In this document: one piece after another, positions 1-6,034 of the stretch
Position numbering within the stretch: position 1 is the stretch's first letter
Layout of the letters: the number at the start of each line of letters is the position of its first letter
Assembly: GCA_030433225.1 (NCBI GenBank)
Contig: JAUIMD010000061.1
Span: 1-8,389, forward strand
Direction of reading: 5' to 3'
Length of the DNA stretch: 8,389 nucleotides
DNA from: Bacteroidia bacterium
GTDB lineage: Bacteria; Bacteroidota; Bacteroidia; Bacteroidales; UBA5342
Made by a program: the position numbers and the translations under genes
The notes under the pieces: generated by a model
What the model saw: the letters and a program-made list of their open reading frames with translations, nothing else
What the model was told of the DNA's origin: nothing
The model's database searches: none

Positions 1-10
1 AGGCTTTTTT
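1..10 (+). terminator. possible right half of an upstream terminator
   Basis: The window opens with AGGC followed by six T, which looks like the descending arm and U-tract of an intrinsic terminator. The matching left arm would lie outside the window, so the hairpin cannot be confirmed. It would end a plus-strand gene located before base 1. Confidence 0.3.
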
Positions 11-23
11 ATAACTCCTTTGT

Positions 24-53
24 TTTGCTTTGTGAGAATACCTTTTACTTTTG
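24..53 (+). promoter_or_regulatory. Bacteroidota-type promoter for the 70-309 gene
   Basis: TTTG at 24-27 and TACTTTTG at 46-53 match the -33 and -7 (TAnnTTTG) elements of the Bacteroidota primary sigma factor, 18 bases apart. Transcription should begin near 59, giving a leader of about 10 bases. This rules out the in-frame ATG at 25, which lies inside the promoter, and supports the ATG at 70. Confidence 0.7.
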
Positions 54-69
54 CACAAACATTTGGAAT

Positions 70-309
70 ATGGCTATTTTTATTGCAAGTATCGTTTTTG
101 TTGCTTTGGTGGTATTGCTGCTGGGGTTACGTATTTTTTTCGTTAAAAACGGAGAATTCCCAAACATGCACATTGGTGGAAGCAAAGCCTTAAAAGATAA
201 AGGGGTGAATTGTGCGACAACACAGGATCGTTTGGATCAAAAAGCAGGCAGAGAAAACCGCCTTGATTTTGCCCGCATGTCCCGTGTGGTGGAAGACTCG
301 GTGTCGTAA
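70..309 (+). CDS. small single-pass membrane protein, function unknown
   Basis: This is a 79-residue protein. Residues 3-25 form one strongly hydrophobic segment ending in RIFFVKNG, so the charged C-terminal part, residues 26-79, probably lies in the cytoplasm. That part has a conserved-looking stretch, GEFPNMHIGGSKALKDKG, followed by a single Cys at 48 and a TTQDRLDQK segment. I recall similar short proteins from other Bacteroidota, annotated only as membrane or secreted proteins, but I know no assigned function. The start at 70 is chosen because the promoter at 24-53 overlaps the longer in-frame start at 25. It has its own promoter and no visible intrinsic terminator before the next gene, 244 bases downstream. 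That it is a real gene is likely; its role is open. Confidence 0.7.
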   Translation: MAIFIASIVFVALVVLLLGLRIFFVKNGEFPNMHIGGSKALKDKGVNCATTQDRLDQKAGRENRLDFARMSRVVEDSVS

Positions 310-338
310 GGAATTTTCTTCAAAAAAAATGCAATTGT

Positions 339-369
339 TTTCCATACCATTTACAAAAGATTATTTTTG
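339..369 (+). promoter_or_regulatory. candidate promoter for the OmpH-like gene
   Basis: TATTTTTG at 362-369 fits the -7 motif. The -33 element is weak: TTTC at 339-342 with 19-base spacing, or TTG at 335-337 with 24. Transcription would start near 375, giving a leader of roughly 180 bases before the ATG at 554, much longer than elsewhere in this window. A poorer -7 match, TAACTTGT at 514-521, would give a short leader instead. Confidence 0.45.
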
Positions 370-370
370 C

Positions 371-404
371 CTGTCTTATAAAAGCTAACGAGCCTATAAG
401 ACGG
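371..404 (+). other. hairpin or dyad in the OmpH-gene leader
   Basis: GTCTTATA (373-380) pairs perfectly with TATAAGAC (395-402). One U-G and one C-G pair extend the stem to 371/404, and a small inner GCT/AGC stem (384-386/391-393) closes an AACG loop. There is no T-run after it, so it is not an intrinsic terminator. It falls at or just after the predicted transcription start, so it could be a 5'-end RNA stem or a DNA operator. Confidence 0.5.
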
Positions 405-478
405 TTGAGAAGTTGATTAAACATTACTCAAATAAGACCTTTTAAAAATTTAGTACTTATAAAGCAGGGGAGTGGTTC

Positions 479-497
479 GCATAAACAGTTTTTATGC
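479..497 (+). other. second hairpin in the OmpH-gene leader
   Basis: GCATAAA (479-485) and TTTATGC (491-497) form a perfect 7-bp stem around the 5-base loop CAGTT, about 57 bases before the ATG at 554. Its role is unknown; it could be a folded leader element. Confidence 0.4.
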
Positions 498-553
498 AGG
501 TTTATGGAAAAGCTAACTTGTGAATAAGGGCGTTTAAAGTCAATTCAATTTTT

Positions 554-1165
554 ATGAAAAACGTGAACTCAGTACTTTCGTATGTTGCCATTGCGGGCGT
601 AGTTATTTTATTCGTTCTGTTCTTTGCAAAAAAGAATGCTCCGGTACAAACACAGGTGCAGGCAGCCACTGCGGCTCCTATTAACTCAGGTGATCAGCTT
701 CCGGTGGCGTATGTAAATACCGACTCGCTTTTGTTGAATTACGAGCTGGCCAAAGATTTAAATGAAGAGCTGGTAAAACAGCAGGAAGATGCCCGAACAA
801 ACCTTGGCGAAGAGGCACGTATTTTGGAAACCGAAGTAAGAGAGCACCAGCGAAAAATTCAAAACAACGGGTACCTATCGTTAGAAAGAGCGCAAAATGA
901 GGAACTAAAACTTCAACAAAAAAACCAGAAATTAAACGAACTAAGCAATAAACTGGGAAATGAAATTTCAGAGAAACAATTGAAAGTGAGTGAGCAATTG
1001 CGCGATTCCATTGTAAATTACCTGGAAGAATACAACAAAACGGCCAATTATGAAATGATCCTTTCCAATACACTGGGTGGTAATGTTTTGTTTTCCAAAA
1101 AAATATACAACATTACGGATGAGGTGTTGGCCGCGCTGAACAGACGCTATCAAAACTCAAAATAA
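554..1165 (+). CDS. OmpH/Skp-family periplasmic chaperone-like protein
   Basis: The 203-residue protein starts with a hydrophobic stretch (residues 8-24) ending in FFAKK. No convincing signal-peptidase site lies close behind it, so it is probably a signal anchor rather than a cleaved signal. The body matches the Skp/OmpH layout: a first beta strand, VAYVNTDSLL (51-60), long charged helices (about 62-160) that would form the coiled-coil tentacles, and a closing part, YEMILSNTLGGNVLF (166-180), followed by a terminal helix. Skp proteins hold unfolded outer-membrane proteins in the periplasm. In Bacteroidota many paralogues of this fold exist, and the exact clients are unknown. Upstream is a long structured leader; downstream a strong terminator (1186-1216) makes it a single-gene unit. 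The family assignment is firm; chaperone function is inferred from family. Confidence 0.88.
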   Translation: MKNVNSVLSYVAIAGVVILFVLFFAKKNAPVQTQVQAATAAPINSGDQLPVAYVNTDSLLLNYELAKDLNEELVKQQEDARTNLGEEARILETEVREHQRKIQNNGYLSLERAQNEELKLQQKNQKLNELSNKLGNEISEKQLKVSEQLRDSIVNYLEEYNKTANYEMILSNTLGGNVLFSKKIYNITDEVLAALNRRYQNSK

Positions 1166-1185
1166 AATAGGAAAGCTATACAATG

Positions 1186-1216
1186 AAAGCCGAGGCAGCA
1201 ATGTTTCGGCTTTTTT
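1186..1216 (+). terminator. intrinsic terminator of the OmpH-like gene
   Basis: AAAGCCGA (1186-1193) and TCGGCTTT (1206-1213) form an 8-bp stem with a 12-base loop, ending in a run of six T (1211-1216). It lies 21 bases after the OmpH stop codon and covers the earliest possible start codons of the next gene (ATG at 1183 and 1201). Confidence 0.8.
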
Positions 1217-1233
1217 GTGCGTATTTTGTCAGG

Positions 1234-2511
1234 ATGAACATGCATCGCAAAAACTGGAAACGCTACCTCGAACGTCATACGTCACCTGTTGGGTGGAAAG
1301 GGTTAGAGCCTACACCGTTTGCCATGTGTGTGGTAATTCCCTGTTACAATGAACCCGATATAAACCAAACCCTTGCCAGTATTTGGCAGGCAAAAAGTCC
1401 CGGGGTTGCAGTAGCTGTAGTGGTGGTGGTAAATGCCGGCGAACATGCTTCCAAGGAGATTTTAGCACAAAACCGACGTACGTACAGCGACCTGGTGGAG
1501 TTTAGCCAACAGCAGCAAAGTACTTTTTTAAGCTTGTTGCCATTGTATGTAGAGGGGATGAAACGAAAACATGCCGGTGTAGGGTATGCCCGAAAAATGG
1601 GCATGGATTATGCCGTACAACTGTTTTATGACGGTGGAAACCCGGATGGAATTATCGTATCGCTGGATGCAGATTGTACAGTAGATTCAACCTTTTTTGA
1701 AGCCATTTACCTTGCGTATAAGGAGGGCAGACCAGGCATTGTTTCACATTATTTTGAACATCCCTTGCAGAATACGTCGGACAGCAAAGGCATTATCCAA
1801 TACGAATTATACCTGCGTTACTTTAAATGGGCACTTTGGTTCAGTGGTTTTCCATACGCTATACATACGGTGGGTTCCAGTTTTAGTGTGCTCGCCGATG
1901 TGTATGTGCGACACGGTGGCATGAACCGAAAACAAGGAGGAGAAGATTTTTATTTCCTCCATAAAATTGTTCCCAATGAACGGCATTTCACGCTCACCAG
2001 TACAACGGTTTATCCATCAGCCCGCCTGTCGGACCGGGTACCGTTTGGTACCGGACCGTCTTTGCTGCAATTGCAACAAAATAAAAGTGACTTCCGGGTG
2101 TATTCCATGGAAAGTATTTATGCACTTCGTACCTTTTTTACTTCCATACCCTCTTTTTATTCCCTGTCGGAAACCGGGATTTTAGAAAAGATCAGGTGCT
2201 TTGACAAGCCACTACAGCGTTTTCTTGAAAACATGAATTTAATGGCATTGGTTGCCGAAGTAAAAAGCCATGTGGCCTCTGAAGAAGCTTTTGTAAAACG
2301 GATGTTTACCGGGTTTAATGCCTTTAAAACAGTACAGTTTTTAAATGAGGCCCATGGTGAAGGATATGCGAAAATACCCGTTGGTAAGGCGGCGCAATGC
2401 TTGTTGCACGAATTGCAAATGAATGCTGTTCCCGGTAATGAATATGAGCTGTTACTGCTTTTTCGTCAATTGGATAAAGGGCAGCTGGTGCCGGGCTTAA
2501 TCCGTAATTGA
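1234..2511 (+). CDS. family 2 glycosyltransferase (GT-A fold)
   Basis: The predicted enzyme transfers a sugar from a nucleotide-sugar donor; donor and acceptor cannot be read from sequence. With the start at 1234 it is 425 residues. Landmarks are VVIPCYNEPD (33-42), the first strand of the nucleotide-binding domain; NAGEHAS (67-73), which stands where many members have a DD-S motif; the metal-binding DAD of SLDADC (145-147); and GGEDFYF (235-241), whose ED fits the catalytic base region. I see no membrane helix, so it is probably cytosolic or peripheral. ATG codons at 1183 and 1201 also open this frame, but both sit at or in the preceding terminator hairpin; 1234 or 1240 is preferred. No good promoter is visible: TATTTTG at 1222-1228 is one base short. 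The 3' end overlaps the convergent neighbour by 15 bases. Confidence 0.85.
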   Translation: MNMHRKNWKRYLERHTSPVGWKGLEPTPFAMCVVIPCYNEPDINQTLASIWQAKSPGVAVAVVVVVNAGEHASKEILAQNRRTYSDLVEFSQQQQSTFLSLLPLYVEGMKRKHAGVGYARKMGMDYAVQLFYDGGNPDGIIVSLDADCTVDSTFFEAIYLAYKEGRPGIVSHYFEHPLQNTSDSKGIIQYELYLRYFKWALWFSGFPYAIHTVGSSFSVLADVYVRHGGMNRKQGGEDFYFLHKIVPNERHFTLTSTTVYPSARLSDRVPFGTGPSLLQLQQNKSDFRVYSMESIYALRTFFTSIPSFYSLSETGILEKIRCFDKPLQRFLENMNLMALVAEVKSHVASEEAFVKRMFTGFNAFKTVQFLNEAHGEGYAKIPVGKAAQCLLHELQMNAVPGNEYELLLLFRQLDKGQLVPGLIRN

Positions 2512-3372
2512 TATGGTTTGGTAACCAATATGGTGTTGGTCGGCAAAAATATCGAAGCGGTAGTCTCCGGCAAACAAGTACCGGTTTACATCCCAGTAAA
2601 TGGTTACGGCCAAGGCCTCACCTTCGTATTCCACAATGCGCATGCATGAGTAATTAATTTTTTTGTTTTCATATAAAAACACATTGCTTTCATCTTCAAA
2701 GTACACCTCATCGTTTGGCCCGGTAATTCGCACATAAATGGGCTTTTCGCCTACCGGTGCCGTTATGTTTTTAGTCAGGTTAAAATCTATGCTGAACCGG
2801 GTAATTTTATTCAGGCGTTTGGTGCGTTTGTTGCGGGCCGAAAGCGTTTCTATAACAATGTCCGTGGCTTCAAGTTGCGCAGCGCGTTCTACGGTTTCTT
2901 TCAAATCTTCTTTTTCTTTAACCAGCACATCTACCTTTTGGGTCACCTCCCGGTATTGTGCTTTATAGGCTTTGTTTTCTTCAGTTAATGCTTTGTTTAA
3001 CTGATTAAGGGAGTCAATTTGAACTACATAATGTCGTAGTACGCCCCGCATGGTGGTCAGTTCCTTTTTATATTCGCGAATTTTAGCGGCGTTGGTTGCC
3101 TTTACCGTCTCCAGTTCTTCCAGCAATTGCAAAACCTTTTGTTGTTCCTGATCAAGCAAAACAAGAAGCGAATCGCTTTGGGGTTTTAATGAATCGTATT
3201 CAAACATCAGTTCCTGAAACTCGGTTGCCAGGTTTTCCTTATCAATGGTTAGTTCCGACACCACGCCTTTGTATTGATTGTTTTGGCGGAGGTATAAAAA
3301 CCCGATTACCAATACAACGATAGCAAACACTACGGATAAAATCAGAATGATATTTTTTTCTTTCGATTGCAT
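2497..3372 (-). CDS. membrane-anchored coiled-coil protein, unknown function
   Basis: The 291-residue protein has three parts: an N-terminal membrane anchor (residues 8-29, preceded by MQSKEK); a long charged helical region (about 37-170) rich in E, K, L and Q, with heptad-like spacing typical of coiled coils; and a C-terminal part (about 191-291) that looks beta-rich, with strands such as KPIYVRITG and LAVTIYW and the end YQTISITD. The likely arrangement is N-terminus in the cytoplasm and coiled coil plus beta domain in the periplasm. I do not recognise a named family; SMC-like database labels would reflect only the coiled coil. The start at 3372 is chosen because the longer TTG start at 3390 lies inside the -7 promoter motif. 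It has its own promoter and meets the glycosyltransferase gene tail to tail. Confidence 0.8.
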   Translation of the reverse strand: MQSKEKNIILILSVVFAIVVLVIGFLYLRQNNQYKGVVSELTIDKENLATEFQELMFEYDSLKPQSDSLLVLLDQEQQKVLQLLEELETVKATNAAKIREYKKELTTMRGVLRHYVVQIDSLNQLNKALTEENKAYKAQYREVTQKVDVLVKEKEDLKETVERAAQLEATDIVIETLSARNKRTKRLNKITRFSIDFNLTKNITAPVGEKPIYVRITGPNDEVYFEDESNVFLYENKKINYSCMRIVEYEGEALAVTIYWDVNRYLFAGDYRFDIFADQHHIGYQTISITD

Positions 3373-3387
3373 AAAAAAGATTTTGGG

Positions 3388-3418
3388 CAAAAATACACTT
3401 TGTACTATACACCAACAA
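3388..3418 (-). promoter_or_regulatory. promoter of the coiled-coil protein gene
   Basis: On the minus strand TATTTTTG occupies 3395-3388, with TTG repeats at 3418-3416 and 3415-3413 as candidate -33 elements. Transcription should begin near 3382, about 10 bases before the ATG at 3372. This makes the upstream TTG start impossible for this transcript. Confidence 0.7.
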
Positions 3419-3444
3419 TGATTGGCAAATTAAATTGTACGAAT

Positions 3445-3479
3445 CTGAAATTAATTCAGTAAGCTGGTTAAAATCCAGC
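3445..3479. repeat. two adjacent short inverted repeats in the spacer before guaA
   Basis: CTGAA/TTCAG (3445-3449/3455-3459) and GCTGG/CCAGC (3463-3467/3475-3479) are neighbouring dyads in the 281-base stretch between the coiled-coil gene's -7 region and the guaA promoter. No T-run follows either. They lie about 190 bases before the predicted guaA transcription start, so they are probably not in its mRNA. The rest of this spacer holds no open frame or RNA gene that I can support. Confidence 0.3.
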
Positions 3480-3649
3480 GATATTTGGGCAATAAAAACA
3501 GTTTTTTTATGGGGCAGGTATAACACATGATCCCCAGAGTATACAAATGTAATTATTTGAATATAAGTACATAATGTGTGGTAGGGGAGGTCGGAAACCT
3601 GACTGATGGATTAAAAATGTCAATTTCTGGATGCATACGGGTAAGTTCC

Positions 3650-3679
3650 TGTGTTAAGTCTATTAAAGTGTTATCTTTG
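3650..3679 (+). promoter_or_regulatory. guaA promoter
   Basis: TATCTTTG at 3672-3679 is an exact -7 match. TGTG at 3650-3653, 18 bases upstream, is a three-of-four match to the TTTG -33 element. The predicted start near 3685 leaves a leader of about 15 bases before the ATG at 3700. There is no room for a purine-responsive riboswitch downstream of this start. Confidence 0.72.
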
Positions 3680-3699
3680 TGGCTCAAAATTTAACATTC

Positions 3700-5232
3700 A
3701 TGCAGGAGAAAATTCTTATTCTTGATTTTGGATCCCAATACACACAACTTATTGGTAGAAGGGTTCGGGAACTCAACGTATACTGTGAAATCCACCCGTT
3801 TAACAAAGCACAACAATACCTTGACGAAAACGTGAAGGGGGTAATTCTATCCGGAAGTCCTTCGTCAGTGCGCGAGGCCGGATCGCCGGTACCCGACTTA
3901 AGTAACATTAAGGGTGAATTGCCATTATTGGGGGTGTGTTACGGGGCGCAGTACCTGGCTCATAATTATGGAGGCGAAGTGCAGGCATCCAACACGCGCG
4001 AATACGGAAGGGCCAACCTTTCAAAAGTGAACGATGCCTATCCATTATTCAAAGGAATTTCCACCAATACCCAGGTGTGGATGTCGCATGGCGATACCAT
4101 TGTACACCTGCCTGAAAATTTTAAAGTAATCGCCAGTACGCACGATGTGCATAATGCAGCCTATAAAATTGAGGAGGAAAATACCTATGGAATTCAGTTT
4201 CATCCGGAGGTGTACCACACTACCGAAGGAACAGAAATGTTACGAAATTTTGTAGTGGACATTTGTGGTTGTACGCAGGATTGGACGCCGGCTTCGTTTA
4301 TTGAAGATACGGTAGAAAAGCTGCAAAACCAGCTGCAAAACGACAAGGTGGTGTTGGGACTTTCAGGTGGAGTAGATTCTACCGTGGCGGCAGTGTTGTT
4401 GCACAAAGCCATAGGTAAAAACCTTACCTGTATTTTTGTGGATAACGGGTTGCTGCGAAAAAACGAATTTGAAACTGTGCTGGAAAATTACAAAGGCATG
4501 GGGTTGAACGTTATTGGAGTAGATGCTAAAAAGCGTTTTCTGGATGACCTGGCTGGTGTAACCGAGCCCGAGCAAAAAAGAAAAATTATTGGTCGCGACT
4601 TTATCGAAGTATTCGATATTGAGGCACATAAAATACAAGACGTAAAATGGTTAGCGCAAGGAACCATTTATCCTGATGTGATTGAGTCGGTTTCGGTTAA
4701 CGGACCATCGGCTACCATTAAATCGCACCACAATGTTGGAGGCCTACCCGAAAAAATGAATCTAAAAGTTGTAGAGCCGCTGAACTTATTGTTTAAAGAT
4801 GAAGTGAGACGTGTGGGCCGTACCCTGGGAATAAAAGAAGATCTGATTGGTCGACATCCTTTCCCCGGCCCCGGTTTGGCCGTACGTATTCTGGGAGATA
4901 TTACTGCGGATAAAGTAAGTATTTTGCAGGAAGCCGATGCCATATTTATTAACGGCTTAAAAGATTGGGACTTGTACAATAAGGTGTGGCAGGCATTTGT
5001 GGTATTGTTGCCCGTGCAATCCGTAGGGGTTATGGGGGATGAACGAACCTACGAAAATGTGGTGTCACTTCGGGCGGTACATTCCACCGATGGCATGACT
5101 GCTGATTGGGTGCACCTTCCTTACGAGTTTCTGGCCAAAATGTCGAACGACATCATTAATAAAATTCGTGGAATCAATCGGGTAGTTTACGACATCAGTT
5201 CGAAACCACCAGCCACCATTGAGTGGGAGTAA
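3700..5232 (+). CDS. guaA: GMP synthase (glutamine-hydrolysing)
   Basis: This cytosolic enzyme converts XMP to GMP using ATP and ammonia released from glutamine, the last step of guanine nucleotide synthesis. The 510 residues contain every expected part. The N-terminal class I glutaminase domain has its nucleophile in GVCYGAQ (Cys80) and the His168/Glu170 pair in FHPEV. The ATP-pyrophosphatase domain carries the PP-loop LSGGVDST (221-228). The C-terminal dimerisation domain holds GRHPFPGPGLAVRILG (384-399) and ends in KPPATIEWE. Length is normal for a bacterial GuaA. The ATG at 3700 is chosen because an earlier in-frame GTG at 3679 overlaps the last base of the -7 motif, and MQEKILILDFGSQY begins like other GuaA proteins. 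It is a single-gene unit with its own promoter and terminator; guaB is not in the window. Confidence 0.98.
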   Translation: MQEKILILDFGSQYTQLIGRRVRELNVYCEIHPFNKAQQYLDENVKGVILSGSPSSVREAGSPVPDLSNIKGELPLLGVCYGAQYLAHNYGGEVQASNTREYGRANLSKVNDAYPLFKGISTNTQVWMSHGDTIVHLPENFKVIASTHDVHNAAYKIEEENTYGIQFHPEVYHTTEGTEMLRNFVVDICGCTQDWTPASFIEDTVEKLQNQLQNDKVVLGLSGGVDSTVAAVLLHKAIGKNLTCIFVDNGLLRKNEFETVLENYKGMGLNVIGVDAKKRFLDDLAGVTEPEQKRKIIGRDFIEVFDIEAHKIQDVKWLAQGTIYPDVIESVSVNGPSATIKSHHNVGGLPEKMNLKVVEPLNLLFKDEVRRVGRTLGIKEDLIGRHPFPGPGLAVRILGDITADKVSILQEADAIFINGLKDWDLYNKVWQAFVVLLPVQSVGVMGDERTYENVVSLRAVHSTDGMTADWVHLPYEFLAKMSNDIINKIRGINRVVYDISSKPPATIEWE

Positions 5233-5250
5233 CCATAAAAAAAGTATAGT

Positions 5251-5285
5251 AAAGGGTGAAATCAACAGGTTTCATCCTTTTTTTT
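5251..5285 (+). terminator. guaA intrinsic terminator
   Basis: AAAGGGTGAAA (5251-5261) pairs with TTTCATCCTTT (5270-5280) through one G-U pair, around an 8-base loop. The T-run continues to 5285. It begins 19 bases after the guaA stop codon. Confidence 0.9.
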
Positions 5286-5317
5286 GTTTTTTCTGGCAGG
5301 AATTAAATGCGCTTAGT

Positions 5318-5334
5318 ACACACAATATGTGTGT
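5318..5334. repeat. 17-base palindrome after the guaA terminator
   Basis: ACACACA (5318-5324) and TGTGTGT (5328-5334) are perfect inverted arms around ATA. The size and symmetry suit a dimeric DNA-binding protein, but no promoter motif is close enough to assign it as an operator. Confidence 0.35.
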
Positions 5335-5461
5335 GTTAGCGTAGATTTGACGGTTATTTAAGTCCCTGAGGTTATCTTATGTGCGCATGCCCTGATGTAT
5401 GTTGGTATATATTGGCTCTATTTTCAGTTGGGACTAATAGCCAGACAGTATTATAGAAATG

Positions 5462-5514
5462 CTTGCATAGCGTCACCCTTATCAGGAACTTTTTTGGGGT
5501 ACCCGGCGTGCAAG
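5462..5514. repeat. imperfect 53-base inverted repeat
   Basis: CTTGCA (5462-5467) pairs with TGCAAG (5509-5514). Further in, GC (5470-5471) can pair with GC (5506-5507) and ACCC (5475-5478) with GGGT (5497-5500), leaving internal loops and an apical loop. It includes GGGTACCC (5497-5504), one of the few G/C-rich spots in the spacer. Confidence 0.3.
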
Positions 5515-5533
5515 AGTACTCATCCACTACAAG

Positions 5534-5584
5534 TGTATGTATATTCTCTATATATCACCTGATCCTGGTTGTATGTATATACAA
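5534..5584. repeat. direct repeat TGTATGTATAT plus overlapping dyad
   Basis: TGTATGTATAT occurs at 5534-5544 and 5570-5580, 36 bases start to start. The second copy lies in the dyad TTGTAT-GTAT-ATACAA (5569-5584). A partial copy, TGTATGTATA, lies at 6373-6382 upstream of the XRE gene. Repeats this short in A/T-rich DNA may be chance. Confidence 0.3.
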
Positions 5585-5857
5585 TAGATCTTTGGATAAT
5601 TTACAGAACACAACACTTACTAAACCATAATAAGTCTAACCAAGACACATATGTAACTCGAAATATTGATTACAAAAGACAATTGGAGAGTTGGCGCATA
5701 CACTGAATACGATTACTTTTTTACTGCTCTTCTGAGCCGAACACATTTGTTAATCACTACAACTGTAAACGGTTTTCGTAAATTTCACACATCAACTATA
5801 TTGCCATTAATTCACAGCATTCCAGTCCAATAGAGACACTATCTAAAGTGTAACTTG

Positions 5858-6004
5858 ATGATAAATGAACTGGCACGTTACATCGGTGTTAACAATGCGG
5901 ATTGTCGCACTGTGAATAGCCATAACATATACAATTCTAGGCGTTTAGGGTATTTATGTGAAGTTAAGCATCAGGTAAGGACAAATCTAATGTCCAATTG
6001 GTAA
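5858..6004 (+). CDS. doubtful 48-residue open frame
   Basis: ATG at 5858 opens a frame of 48 codons to a TAA at 6002-6004, inside the left arm of the 6000-6034 hairpin. The peptide begins MINELARYIGVNNADCRTVN and ends TNLMSNW. It has no signal peptide, membrane segment or motif I recognise. No TAnnTTTG motif lies at a suitable distance upstream, and an open frame this long is expected by chance about once in a spacer of this size and composition. It is listed because its stop coincides with the hairpin, not because coding is shown. Confidence 0.15.
   Translation: MINELARYIGVNNADCRTVNSHNIYNSRRLGYLCEVKHQVRTNLMSNW
5979..5995 (+). other. small hairpin before the 6000-6034 stem-loop
   Basis: GGACA (5979-5983) and TGTCC (5991-5995) form a perfect 5-bp stem with a 7-base loop, five bases before the large A/T-rich stem. 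It would be enclosed by the alternative pairing of 5961-5968 with 6019-6026. Confidence 0.3.
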
Positions 6005-6034
6005 AAAAAGCCACTATACTTAACTTTTTTTACC
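6000..6034 (+). terminator. strong inverted repeat, terminator-like
   Basis: GGTAAAAAAAG (6000-6010) and CTTTTTTTACC (6024-6034) are perfect 11-base arms around a 13-base loop. The T-run is inside the stem, so it resembles a bidirectional A-tract/T-tract terminator more than a classic G/C stem plus U-tail. No established gene ends here; it would terminate any transcript crossing the spacer. Confidence 0.4.

Noticed and set aside
3242..3526. Minus-strand open frame of 94 codons over the start of the coiled-coil gene and the spacer
   Set aside because: It overlaps the coiled-coil gene in another frame, crosses that gene's promoter and shows no family features; a shadow frame.
3580..3594. Four G-pairs (GG...GG...GG...GG) before guaA, possible two-layer G-quadruplex
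   Set aside because: Two-layer quadruplexes are weak and the pattern is easily met by chance; nothing nearby depends on it.
4363..4979. Minus-strand open frames of 91 and 103 codons inside guaA
   Set aside because: They lie wholly within a fully conserved guaA and show no motif; antisense shadows.
5379..5403. GTGCGCAT beside ATGTATGT, recalling the left half of a XerCD dif site
   Set aside because: Only the left-arm-like octamer matches. The expected right arm (TTATGTTAAAT-like) is missing and the spacing is wrong.
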